Shown: piece by piece, positions 11,701-18,237 of the stretch
Numbering within the stretch: the stretch's first letter is position 1
Layout: the number at the start of each line of letters is the position of its first letter
Assembly (NCBI GenBank): GCA_963677245.1
Contig: OY781921.1
Coordinates: 2,790,001 to 2,854,000 of the forward strand
Reading direction: 5' to 3'
Source: Saccharicrinis sp963677245
Lineage (GTDB): Bacteria > Bacteroidota > Bacteroidia > Bacteroidales > Marinilabiliaceae
Length of the DNA stretch: 64,000 nucleotides
Position numbers and translations under genes: made by a program
The notes under the pieces: generated by a model
What the model saw: the letters and a program-made list of their open reading frames with translations, nothing else
The model's database searches: none
Told to the model about the DNA's origin: nothing

Positions 11701-12708
11701 CCTGATTTTATTATCGAGTGCTGTAGGTGAAGTTCCCAAATGAATTTGTTTAAAATTCCCGGTTTGCCGATTAAATTTAATAATACCATTATTATATGTT
11801 CCAATCCATATATTTCCGGACTGATCTTCAGTAATAGCTCTGACCGTTAAATCATAAACCCGATGGCTTCCTTTTTCAAAATAATTATAGTGTTTAAAAG
11901 CCCGTGAGCTGGGTTTATGCTTGAAAAGACCATTATTTCGGGTTCCTATCCAAATATTTCCAAAGCGATCCTGAAATAAAGTCCTGATCTCAAAGGAGGC
12001 ATCCATAGGTGGCCTGCTATATTGGTGCAACTCTCCATCTTGTTGAATAAACAAACCATTTCGGCGCGTCCCTACCCAAACGGTTCCATCTTTCTCCTTC
12101 AAATGACAATACACTTCTACTTCGGAACCATATTCCTTTGCTAACTCTTTTTGATAGGTGATAATTAGAGGATCATCATAAAAAACATCTTTTCTTACAG
12201 AAGGAACAATGCTATCTATTGTTGCATCCCATTTAAAAAGGTCGTCCCCCATTTTAATAAACAAGGTGTCTTCTAATTCTCCAATATGTTCTAATTCTGC
12301 ATTAACTACACATTCTTTGTTTTCAGAACATAAAGGGTAAAAACAAAACTGACCAGTATATGGATTAAAGCTTTCAAGTCCATTTCTTTTATTAGAACCC
12401 ATCCAGATAAGCCCATTCTTATCTTCATATAATTCAATAATTCGGTTGCCCCGAATAAACTTATCTATCTTATTTCGGGGATTACTTTTAAATACTTTAA
12501 ATGAGTAGCCATCAAAACGGTTGAGTCCGTCCAAGGTTCCAATCCATAAATAGCCTTGTTTGTCCTGTATAATTGAATTTACCCTGTTATTGGAAAGACC
12601 GTTGAGATTATTTAAATGCTCAAAATACAAATTAGCAAACTGCTGTTGAGACGAAACAGGCAGAATCCATACAAGCATTAAAAACAACCAACAATTCAGT
12701 ATTTTCAT
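8782..12708 (-). CDS. Hybrid two-component system regulator (HTCS): beta-propeller sensor kinase fused to receiver and AraC-type output
   Basis: About 1308 residues in the classic HTCS order: signal peptide (MKILNCWLFL..., ending VSSQ), two beta-propellers of reg_prop repeats (repeated I-W-I-G-T-x-N-G-L, about residues 30-620), a Y_Y_Y domain (about 640-715), one membrane span (about 722-745), HisKA with NISHEFRTPLSLI (about 780), HATPase with GSGVGLSL, a receiver (LLLDDNKELL; phospho-Asp in VISDIAMPG) and a C-terminal AraC helix-turn-helix (about 1215-1305). A periplasmic ligand should trigger autophosphorylation and DNA binding in one polypeptide. I prefer the ATG at 12708 over the upstream one at 12768 because it starts directly with the signal peptide. 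It lies immediately upstream of the phosphatase-SusC-SusD operon on the same strand and is its likely activator. Confidence 0.93.
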   Translation of the reverse strand: MKILNCWLFLMLVWILPVSSQQQFANLYFEHLNNLNGLSNNRVNSIIQDKQGYLWIGTLDGLNRFDGYSFKVFKSNPRNKIDKFIRGNRIIELYEDKNGLIWMGSNKRNGLESFNPYTGQFCFYPLCSENKECVVNAELEHIGELEDTLFIKMGDDLFKWDATIDSIVPSVRKDVFYDDPLIITYQKELAKEYGSEVEVYCHLKEKDGTVWVGTRRNGLFIQQDGELHQYSRPPMDASFEIRTLFQDRFGNIWIGTRNNGLFKHKPSSRAFKHYNYFEKGSHRVYDLTVRAITEDQSGNIWIGTYNNGIIKFNRQTGNFKQIHLGTSPTALDNKIRSLFTDFQNRVWVGSYNGVTVIDGVHISSLPVESQTLSHNKPFSSNKLHGKRIYGISGDVFDNIWMAAWDALTCYNVKTGIYRHYPASFFGVKNIRKVFIDSKNTIWVGCEYGGMIQFNAVNESFERYYPGKSEHNLVCENVFDIYEQNDKQIWIATFNGLDLFTRRNGSFQHFYRNDGLCGNMIYGILEDAHENLWFTTTNGISKYDVAQNKFTNYDVKDGLITNEYAEGGFYKSKISQEFIVGGINGFQIFHPDSIKKNELAPNAVVNSVRIMNKIIESGDQYQINNPYEKNHSLQAALTLSPQDKIVTFEFSALHFSTPEKNIYRYKLNGFDKEWMYTNALKRSATYTNLWPGEYIFEVQGANSDHVWSEQSYCLKLKVLPPYWLSWWAFVGYVLVVILLLLIYGHYTLKKAALKNALVLEKIKVEKAEQLNLAKMNFFTNISHEFRTPLSLIMAPLEKIMDAPLNTPIKDFYQQFKIIGNNARKLLDLSNQVLELRKLESGKQQLRLTQLDVISFVKKVVNQFQNEAIQKNIQLISDFEDDEINVVLDVQMFERMLYNLLSNAFKFTHKSLGYVMVKISKGGYYPESEYSFTIGEQVSEPHFEVSVEDNGIGIDPELIHKIFKRFYRVDNPRTAGIYGSGVGLSLLKELVLLHKGQILVRSHDRKGSLFTLRFPIQQEGQIIDVLPENGENKNSSVPLVLNHEPVDVEDNEISGGKKILLLDDNKELLAYIKGIFESHYDVFTDSDGKTGVELVFAKKPDIVISDIAMPGMTGIELCKRLKNDLRTCHIPIILLTARSSDEFKLESYKALVDEYIEKPFNVRMLVESVKRLIKSREKLRESFVDGKLIDPEEPIPVMDPIDSEFINRLNDFVDKNLSNVSLNVESLSSGLGISRSSLHNKIKTFSGQSASEYIRSRRIQYAITILNQRKYSVLEIAYQSGFNSPSYFIKCFKNKYGITPKEFMEQQMTV

Positions 12709-12942
12709 CTTTCTTTCGGGCATTGAAATGCAAACACAAGTCTTGTTTGCAAATCGTTTTATCGTCAAATTCCAATCTTTTTATTAAAAAAGAAAACCAA
12801 ATAAGACGATAATTTTAAGCCTACAAATAGAGTAAGTTTACATGATTTGAATACTGTGTAAAGATTAACTATGCGTTAAGAATGTAATAGGCTTATCTGA
12901 TATTGAATGGAAACTGGTTTAATTATATACTGACTTTACCAT

Positions 12943-14145
12943 TTATTTATTCTGACGTATAGCCGGTAGAATATACTTTTTAAGCAATTTAAAATGATAG
13001 GAATTCATTGCATAATTCCCACCGGTTGTCACCAATACCATATCTATTTCAGGGAATACCATAATGGTTTGTCCTCCCCATCCATTTGCCCTGTACATAA
13101 GAATATCTTTTCCGTTGAGTGGTAACTGGCTAACCCACCAACCATAGGCATAACCATTTTTTCCAGAGTCTTCAATAGGGATATTGATATCTTTATTTTT
13201 ACTGTAAATTGAATAACTCTTTTTTATCCAATCTTCGGGAATAAGCTGTACACCATTCCATTTGCCATTATTTAGATACGTAATCCCCAACTTTAACATA
13301 TCCCGCGGAGTTATTTCCAGTGACCCATCTGCCGCAATCACGCCATTTTTATTGTAATACCAGTAAGTAGAATCAATGCCCATTGGTTTAAAAAGGTATT
13401 TCATAGAAAATTCATCCAGGTTTAAACCTGATGCATTGCGTATCACTTCGCCCAATACAACAGTATTTCCTCCACTATAGGTGAATGTTTCACCGGGCGT
13501 TCCTGTTAATGGTCTTTCCAACACACATTTGAGTGGATCATCGTAACATTCAAAATACAAACGGTCAATATCATTGGCCGAAGTGCCGTGCGCATCGCTC
13601 CATTCGTTCCAGGCTAATCCCGATGTCATAGTTAGCAAGTGTTCAATAGTTATATTTTCTCTGCCTTCTGAATTGTATAACTGATGATCCGGCAGATATT
13701 TAAAAATCGATTCATCGGTACTTTTGATAAAGCCTTTTTCGATAGCGATGCCAATACACGCCGAAACATAGCTTTTGCTGCACGACATAGTCTGGTGACT
13801 CATATCTCTATTCCACTCAATCATTTTACCAAAATAATGAGGAGCATCCCATTGGTAGGCATGACCCCAAAAGTATTCTTCCAATACCAGTTTATCATCT
13901 TTATAAATTAGTAAAGAATGTATTTCATTAAACTTCCCACATTTAATTTTACGAATTCCATTAGCAATTATCGCCGTATCCAGATCTGTTTCCAGTATGG
14001 AGCCGGTTTCAATCCCGTCAGCTTTTTTTTGAGGTTCGTTGTATTGATAATACGATTGACATTGACTGCACTGGATAAACGTGGCGATTAAAAAAATAAT
14101 AGGTAAGACAAATGCGCTGCGAAGGATATTAGAATTCACTTTCAT
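12943..14145 (-). CDS. Serine hydrolase of the beta-lactamase/penicillin-binding-protein fold
   Basis: This 400-residue protein starts with a hydrophobic signal ending in FIQC, probably a lipoprotein signal. The S-x-x-K nucleophile motif is visible as SCSK in QTMSCSKSYVSA, and a Y-S-G motif as FTYSGGNTVV; the closing stretch GWGGQTIMVFPEIDMVLV is typical of class C beta-lactamase-like esterases. These proteins cleave esters, amides or D-amino-acid peptides in the periplasm; the substrate cannot be told from sequence. It is separated from the regulator by about 230 bp and from the IS3 element by a similar gap, and looks like an independent gene. True beta-lactam resistance is unlikely to be its role. 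Confidence 0.85.
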   Translation of the reverse strand: MKVNSNILRSAFVLPIIFLIATFIQCSQCQSYYQYNEPQKKADGIETGSILETDLDTAIIANGIRKIKCGKFNEIHSLLIYKDDKLVLEEYFWGHAYQWDAPHYFGKMIEWNRDMSHQTMSCSKSYVSACIGIAIEKGFIKSTDESIFKYLPDHQLYNSEGRENITIEHLLTMTSGLAWNEWSDAHGTSANDIDRLYFECYDDPLKCVLERPLTGTPGETFTYSGGNTVVLGEVIRNASGLNLDEFSMKYLFKPMGIDSTYWYYNKNGVIAADGSLEITPRDMLKLGITYLNNGKWNGVQLIPEDWIKKSYSIYSKNKDINIPIEDSGKNGYAYGWWVSQLPLNGKDILMYRANGWGGQTIMVFPEIDMVLVTTGGNYAMNSYHFKLLKKYILPAIRQNK

Positions 14146-14374
14146 AAGTTGATTTGTTTGCCGGGTTACAAGGATTATTAAACGAATTTAATAAAATTAA
14201 GTATTGCAACAGAATAAGTTATCGAATTCCATATGTGCTTGATAAAAATAAACTGGAAGTGAAAATATACCTCATCCATGCTAGACCAATACGAAAAGAA
14301 CAATGATAGCCAGTTTACAGTAAAATTGTTTTAATGGGGCCATTGATCCATGCAGGCAAAGCAGTTATTCATCC

Positions 14375-14377
14375 AAT
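14375..14377. repeat. Left copy of AAT target-site duplication of the IS3 element
   Basis: AAT directly precedes the TG end of the element at 14378 and is repeated at 16118-16120 directly after the CA end. Three-base duplications are usual for IS3-family insertions. Confidence 0.6.
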
Positions 14378-14402
14378 TGTAATATTCTGAAATAGCTTGA
14401 CA
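14378..14402 (+). repeat. Left terminal inverted repeat of IS3 element
   Basis: It begins TGTAAT and ends in a 13-base stretch, AAATAGCTTGACA, that recurs exactly (reverse complemented) at the right end. 21 of 25 positions match the other end. Confidence 0.75.
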
Positions 14403-14419
14403 CAAAAGTCAAGTTCAAA

Positions 14420-14830
14420 ATGAAAGAAAGTAAAGAAGCAATGTTGACAGATCACATGGAAGGTTTCCATGATCGGGTTATAGATTATAACAAATTTGAA
14501 GTTAGCTTTCGTCGTTGGTTAGTAAGTCAAATTGATGGCGGGCACATGAGTATTCAAGATATTCGCGATCGTTTTCAGTTGAATAGAAGAAAGTACACAG
14601 ATATTTTAAAACGTTGGCAAGAGCGCTATTCAGATGACTTACATTTATCTTTGTCTTTTATGAGTTCAAAGGAAAGAGCAGATAACAAGCAGCTAGAGCA
14701 ACGTATCAAAGAGTTGGAGAAGCAGTTGGAATACGCAAAGATGAAGGATGTGGCCTTAAACACCTTAATTGATGTAGCAGAAAAAGAGCTAAAAATATCT
14801 ATCAGAAAAAAGTCTGGGTCCAAACAGTAG
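14420..14830 (+). CDS. IS3-family transposase OrfA (helix-turn-helix protein)
   Basis: The 136-residue OrfA has an N-terminal helix-turn-helix region (MSIQDIRDRFQLNRRKYTDILKRW) for recognising the element ends and a C-terminal coiled coil (QLEQRIKELEKQLEYAK) for multimerisation, as usual for IS3 OrfA. It begins 42 bp inside the left end. Near its end the sequence A AAA AAG (14806-14812), in the right phase for -1 slippage, would move ribosomes into the OrfB frame to give the OrfAB transposase. Alone, OrfA commonly acts as a regulator of transposition. Confidence 0.9.
   Translation: MKESKEAMLTDHMEGFHDRVIDYNKFEVSFRRWLVSQIDGGHMSIQDIRDRFQLNRRKYTDILKRWQERYSDDLHLSLSFMSSKERADNKQLEQRIKELEKQLEYAKMKDVALNTLIDVAEKELKISIRKKSGSKQ
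14806..14812 (+). other. Programmed -1 ribosomal frameshift site of the IS3 element
   Basis: The heptamer AAAAAAG is phased as xxA AAA AAG in the OrfA frame. Slipping back one base continues as K-K-V-W-V-Q-T-V-E-L-L-A-H-M, joining OrfA directly to OrfB without a stop. This is the standard IS3 arrangement. Confidence 0.75.
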
Positions 14831-14832
14831 AG

Positions 14833-15741
14833 TTGCTGGCACACATGTATCCACATACCAGTAAAACGGATATGTGTGGACTGTTTGGATATACACGCCA
14901 GGCTTGGTACGATACCAAGAAACGTCAATCAAAAACTCAATTATCAGAGGTATTGGTGCTTAATGAAGCAAAAAAAATGCGGAAAGAACATAAGAAAATG
15001 GGATGTGAAAAGATTCACGAACTACTCAGTTCTTTTTTAGCTGGACATCAAATTAAAATGGGTCGAGATAAGTTCTTTTACCTGATGAGGGAACATGGTT
15101 TGCAGGTTCGTCGCACCAAGCGAAAAGCACGCACCACTAATTCAAATCATCTTTTCAAGCGGTATCCGAATATTGCTCAAGACCTTAGTTTGACAAGCTC
15201 AGGTAAACTCTGGGTGAGCGATATCACCTACATTCGAACCAGGCATGGCTTTGCTTACTTGTCGTTAATAACTGATGCTTATTCGAAAAAGATTGTGGGC
15301 TGGTGTTTATGGCCAGACTTGACGAGTTCAGGAGCTTTAAATGCCTTGCAAATGGCTGTTGAAAGCGAAACGGTAACCAGCAGGCTCATTCATCACTCCG
15401 ATAGAGGTATTCAGTATTGTTGTTACGATTATGTGAATTATTTAAACGGATGCAACATTCAAATATCAATGACAGAGAATGGGGATCCCTATGAAAATGC
15501 TATTGCCGAAAGAGTGAATGGAATATTAAAGGATGAATATGATTTGTATAATACCTTTAAGGATTTTAATGATGCCCATGAGGCCGTAAAAGTGGCTATT
15601 AACAAGTATAATAATAAACGTCCACACCGTAGTTGCAATATGCTTACACCTGCACAGGCTCACCTTCAAACAGGGGTGCTTAAAAAGCGGTGGAATAATA
15701 AAAAATACACAACCACACATGATTTTGAGATGCAAACTTAA
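14833..15741 (+). CDS. IS3-family transposase OrfB (DDE integrase-fold catalytic protein)
   Basis: About 302 residues with an HTH_21-like region (DKFFYLMREHGLQVRRTKRK) and an rve integrase core. The catalytic triad is visible: Asp in WVSDITYIRT, Asp in HHSDRGIQY and Glu in NAIAERVNGILK. It lies in the -1 frame relative to OrfA and is probably made mainly as an OrfAB fusion through the slippery heptamer at 14806; independent starts (TTG at 14833, ATG at 14845) have no clear ribosome site. The reading frame is intact. Confidence 0.9.
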   Translation: MLAHMYPHTSKTDMCGLFGYTRQAWYDTKKRQSKTQLSEVLVLNEAKKMRKEHKKMGCEKIHELLSSFLAGHQIKMGRDKFFYLMREHGLQVRRTKRKARTTNSNHLFKRYPNIAQDLSLTSSGKLWVSDITYIRTRHGFAYLSLITDAYSKKIVGWCLWPDLTSSGALNALQMAVESETVTSRLIHHSDRGIQYCCYDYVNYLNGCNIQISMTENGDPYENAIAERVNGILKDEYDLYNTFKDFNDAHEAVKVAINKYNNKRPHRSCNMLTPAQAHLQTGVLKKRWNNKKYTTTHDFEMQT

Positions 15742-15760
15742 GCCTTTGATTAAGAAACTC

Positions 15761-15839
15761 AAGAACAAGCCCTATGGGTTTTAAGATAAACCTCCACCTT
15801 CGTACCTCAGGTAGTATTTATCTCAAAATTCTTGCTCTT
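15761..15839. repeat. Large imperfect hairpin in the IS3 3' tail
   Basis: Outer arms 15761-15769 and 15831-15839 pair at 8 of 9 positions; inner arms 15779-15790 and 15817-15828 pair at 11 of 12. It starts 19 bp after the OrfB stop, so it may act as a transcription terminator or protect the element from outside transcription. The rest of the tail (15840-16092) holds an open stretch without an ATG near its start and nothing I can name. Confidence 0.5.
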
Positions 15840-16092
15840 CCTAATCGGCAGACTTAATTAGGGCATAACAAAAACAGTGTTCGAAAAAGAGAAATAGAAG
15901 AGGTTTGTGTAAGCAGAAGTAGTAACAGTGATCATTGTCGCAGAATCAATCAGGCAAATGGTTATGAACTGCACAATAAAATAGTAATAACAAATGAAAT
16001 GCACAGAATTTTAGAAATTAGAAACAGAACTGTATTAGAATTTCAACAGATATTTTATGTTTGTATTCACTTCTCAAAATTAAAGTAAAATC

Positions 16093-16117
16093 TGTCAAGC
16101 TATTTTAGGGAATTACA
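16093..16117 (-). repeat. Right terminal inverted repeat of IS3 element
   Basis: Read on the minus strand it begins TGTAATTCCC and ends AAATAGCTTGACA, matching 21 of 25 positions of the left end. AAT (16118-16120) follows directly and duplicates the base triplet before the left end. Confidence 0.75.
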
Positions 16118-16140
16118 AATTCTTTACCTTCTCTGACAAA

Positions 16141-16329
16141 GGGAAACTGATATTTATGTCAGGGAATAAGATATTTGGGTGAGGGAAGGCCTCAAGAAGG
16201 TAAGGGGACGAGTTCTCATGCCGAGGGAATGAGATATTTAAGTGAGGGAAAGGGTATGCAAGCCGAGGGAGATACTTATTTACCCGAGGGGAGGGTCAGA
16301 CAGCCCTCGGGGATAGTAAAATCAAGGGT
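16141..16329 (+). repeat. Array of nine degenerate 21-bp tandem repeats
   Basis: Nine consecutive 21-bp units start at 16141, 16162, 16183, 16204, 16225, 16246, 16267, 16288 and 16309. Each begins with GGGAA, GGGGA or GGGAG, and several share ATATTT or TTATTT in the middle and GA at the end. The period is exact with no indels. Because 21 is a multiple of three, one frame reads as seven-residue units with E-G at the start (for example EGMRYLS, EGKGMQA, EGDTYLP), but that frame has no good start and runs into the terminator. It begins 24 bp after the IS3 end. Confidence 0.75.
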
Positions 16330-16332
16330 TTT

Positions 16333-16350
16333 GGAATGTAGCTCAGTTGA
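16333..16350 (+). other. tRNA-like 5' fragment (D-arm remnant)
   Basis: GGAATGTAGCTCAGTTGA matches the usual start of a tRNA gene (end of the acceptor stem, TA at positions 8-9, then GCTC-AGTTG of the D arm). No anticodon arm, T arm or 3' acceptor half follows; a terminator starts ten bases later. It is not a functional tRNA. It could be a remnant of a tRNA gene or chance. Confidence 0.35.
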
Positions 16351-16359
16351 ATTATATAG

Positions 16360-16388
16360 AAAAGCCGGAATGAAAACTCCGGCTTTTT
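16360..16388. terminator. Bidirectional rho-independent terminator downstream of gltX
   Basis: AAAAGCCGGA (16360-16369) pairs with TCCGGCTTTT (16378-16387) across an 8-base loop, with T- or A-runs on both sides. It lies 43 bp beyond the gltX stop on the minus strand. Confidence 0.85.
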
Positions 16389-16431
16389 GCATTACCATTT
16401 TTGTATCGGTAATTATATTTTGAAACTGTTT

Positions 16432-17955
16432 TTAATTCAGGCTTTCTGTGGCTTTTACTAATCTTGCAATCGTCTCGTCCTGACCAATTACTTCAGCAAT
16501 GGTCATTAAATCAGGTCCAAAACCTCCTCCCACAAGCGCCAATCGGAAAGCATTCATCACCAAACCAAAACCAAGTTCTTTTTCTTCAATTTTTTTCGAT
16601 ATCGTTTCTTTTATCGCATCTGCTTTCCAATCTGATACTGCTTTCAAACATTCTGGTAATTCAGCCATAAATACAGGCACATCACCTTTCCATCTTTTCT
16701 TCACAACTTTAGGATCGTAAGATTCCGGACTTACAAAGAAAAACGAAAGTTGATCCCATAATTCAGATACAAAATTAACACGCTCTTTAACCAGTCCTAC
16801 AACCTGAGTGATTAAAGCTGTATCCGCTGTAATTCCTTTTTCTTCCAATGTAGGAGCAAATGCAGCAGCAAGTGCCTCATCTGGCATATTGATAATATAC
16901 TGATGATTGAACCATTTGGCTTTTTCCGGATCAAAACGGGCTCCGGCTTTATTGACGCGTTCAATGCTAAAAGTCTCAATCAATTGCTCCATACTGAAGA
17001 TTTCCTGCTCTGTACCCGGATTCCAACCCAGTAAAGCCAATAAGTTAACAACAGCTTGAGACAAATAACCCGACTCTCTGTATCCCGATGCAACTTCCCC
17101 ATCTGGCAAATTCCATTCCAATGGGAATACCGGGAAACCAGCCTTGTCGCCATCTCTTTTACTCAACTTTCCTTTTCCAGTCGGTTTTAGGATTAGAGGC
17201 AGATGAGCAAATTCAGGGCGCTCATTTTCCCAACCTAAGGCACGATAAAGCATGATATGCAATGGCAATGATGGTAACCATTCCTCACCTCTGATTACAT
17301 GAGAGATCTTCATTAAATAATCATCCACTACATTGGCTAAGTGATATGTTGGTAAACCGTCCGATTTAAAAATGACTTTATCGTCCAATATGGATGTACT
17401 GAATTTGACATCCCCACGAATCATATCCTTGGCAGTCACCTCTTCGTTTTCGAGCATTTTAAAACGCACCACATAAGGAACACCTTCCTGTTTTAGTTTC
17501 TCAACCTCATCAGCAGAAAGCGATAACGAGTTTTTAAGCGACATTCGGGTATTCATGTCGTAAGAAAACTTCGTTTTTTCAGCTTCTGCAGCTTCTCTTT
17601 TTGCTTCTAACTCTTCAGGTGTATCAAATGCGTAATAGGCCCATCCATCATTTATTAACTGATCAGCATATTGTATATAGATTTCTTTTCGTTCAGACTG
17701 CTTGTAAGGACCAAAATCACCCCCTTGCGCAACACCTTCGTCAATGGTCATACCAAGCCAATTCAAAGATTCGTTGATATAAGCCTCAGCTCCTTCAACA
17801 AAGCGGGTTTGATCAGTATCTTCAATTCTTAAAATAAAATCGCCACCATGTTTTTTAGCGAATAAATAATTAAAAAGAGCGGTTCGAACACCTCCAATAT
17901 GTAATGGTCCTGTTGGACTTGGGGCAAAGCGTACCCTTACTTTCTTGTCTGCCAT
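16432..17955 (-). CDS. gltX: Glutamate--tRNA ligase
   Basis: Class I aminoacyl-tRNA synthetase of 507 residues, which charges tRNA-Glu with glutamate in the cytoplasm. The HIGH-type motif is visible in APSPTGPLHIGG near the N-terminus and the KMSKS-type motif as KLSKRDGD about residue 265. Length and both motifs are normal for bacterial GltX. The ATG at 17955 lies only about 15 bp from a TATCTTTG -7 box, so the leader is very short. A MITE-like repeat begins immediately upstream of that promoter. A terminator at 16360-16388 closes the transcription unit. Confidence 0.97.
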   Translation of the reverse strand: MADKKVRVRFAPSPTGPLHIGGVRTALFNYLFAKKHGGDFILRIEDTDQTRFVEGAEAYINESLNWLGMTIDEGVAQGGDFGPYKQSERKEIYIQYADQLINDGWAYYAFDTPEELEAKREAAEAEKTKFSYDMNTRMSLKNSLSLSADEVEKLKQEGVPYVVRFKMLENEEVTAKDMIRGDVKFSTSILDDKVIFKSDGLPTYHLANVVDDYLMKISHVIRGEEWLPSLPLHIMLYRALGWENERPEFAHLPLILKPTGKGKLSKRDGDKAGFPVFPLEWNLPDGEVASGYRESGYLSQAVVNLLALLGWNPGTEQEIFSMEQLIETFSIERVNKAGARFDPEKAKWFNHQYIINMPDEALAAAFAPTLEEKGITADTALITQVVGLVKERVNFVSELWDQLSFFFVSPESYDPKVVKKRWKGDVPVFMAELPECLKAVSDWKADAIKETISKKIEEKELGFGLVMNAFRLALVGGGFGPDLMTIAEVIGQDETIARLVKATESLN

Positions 17956-17969
17956 ATTTGTTTTTTTTG

Positions 17970-17977
17970 CAAAGATA
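17970..17977 (-). promoter_or_regulatory. Candidate gltX promoter -7 box
   Basis: TATCTTTG on the minus strand fits the Bacteroidota -7 consensus TAnnTTTG, 15 bp upstream of the gltX ATG. No good -33 box is seen where it would fall; that stretch lies inside the end of the repeat at 17980-18156. Confidence 0.55.
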
Positions 17978-17979
17978 AA

Positions 17980-18156
17980 ATTAAACCCGGATTATTCATT
18001 AGATCTTCGTTATGAGCGCTAAAATTGCAATAAAACAAGACTTTACTGAAACGAAGCATAGCACTGTTATGGTGAGTTGAAGTGAAGTAACAAAGTGACT
18101 TGTTTTGAAGTAATTTTAATGCGCAATAGATTTTGTAATGGATATTGCGGGTTAAA
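17980..18156 (-). repeat. MITE-like dispersed repeat, copy A (177 bp)
   Basis: On the minus strand this segment aligns over its whole length with 49695-49872 on the plus strand (178 bp), with long shared blocks such as ACTTCAAAACAAGTCA, TTCAACTCACCATA, GTGCTATGC, TCGTTTCAGTAA and TCTTGTTTTATTGCA in equivalent places. Both ends carry an AACCCG-type inverted repeat. There is no protein-coding content, so it is best read as a non-autonomous mobile element or another family of intergenic repeat. Confidence 0.75.
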
Positions 18157-18237
18157 CCTAAGAAGGAGAAAGAAAAAAGCGGGATGACCAATGGCCAACC
18201 CGCTTCATGAAGTAAAAAAGTTATATAGGCAAAAATA

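Larger units (their letters stand above)
14378..16117 (+). mobile_element. Complete IS3-family insertion sequence, about 1740 bp
   Basis: The element has two overlapping transposase frames with a slippery heptamer, ends that match over 25 bp with four mismatches (14378-14402 against the reverse complement of 16093-16117), TG...CA termini and a 3-bp AAT duplication on both flanks. All parts look intact, so it may be active. The 5' leader is only 42 bp, but about 376 bp of non-coding DNA follow the transposase gene, which is long for the family and includes a large imperfect hairpin. It is inserted between the serine hydrolase gene and a 21-bp repeat array downstream of gltX and breaks no recognisable gene. 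Confidence 0.85.

Noticed and set aside
15526..15768. Minus-strand open frame of 80 codons across the end of OrfB
   Set aside because: It is antisense to a clear transposase gene and has no recognisable features.
16141..16329. CRISPR array
   Set aside because: The repeats are contiguous and degenerate with no unique spacers, and no cas gene is present.
16175..16423. Open frame of 82 codons across the 21-bp array
   Set aside because: It needs a TTG start, its period follows from the tandem repeat, and it runs through the tRNA-like scrap and the terminator, so I treat it as a by-product.
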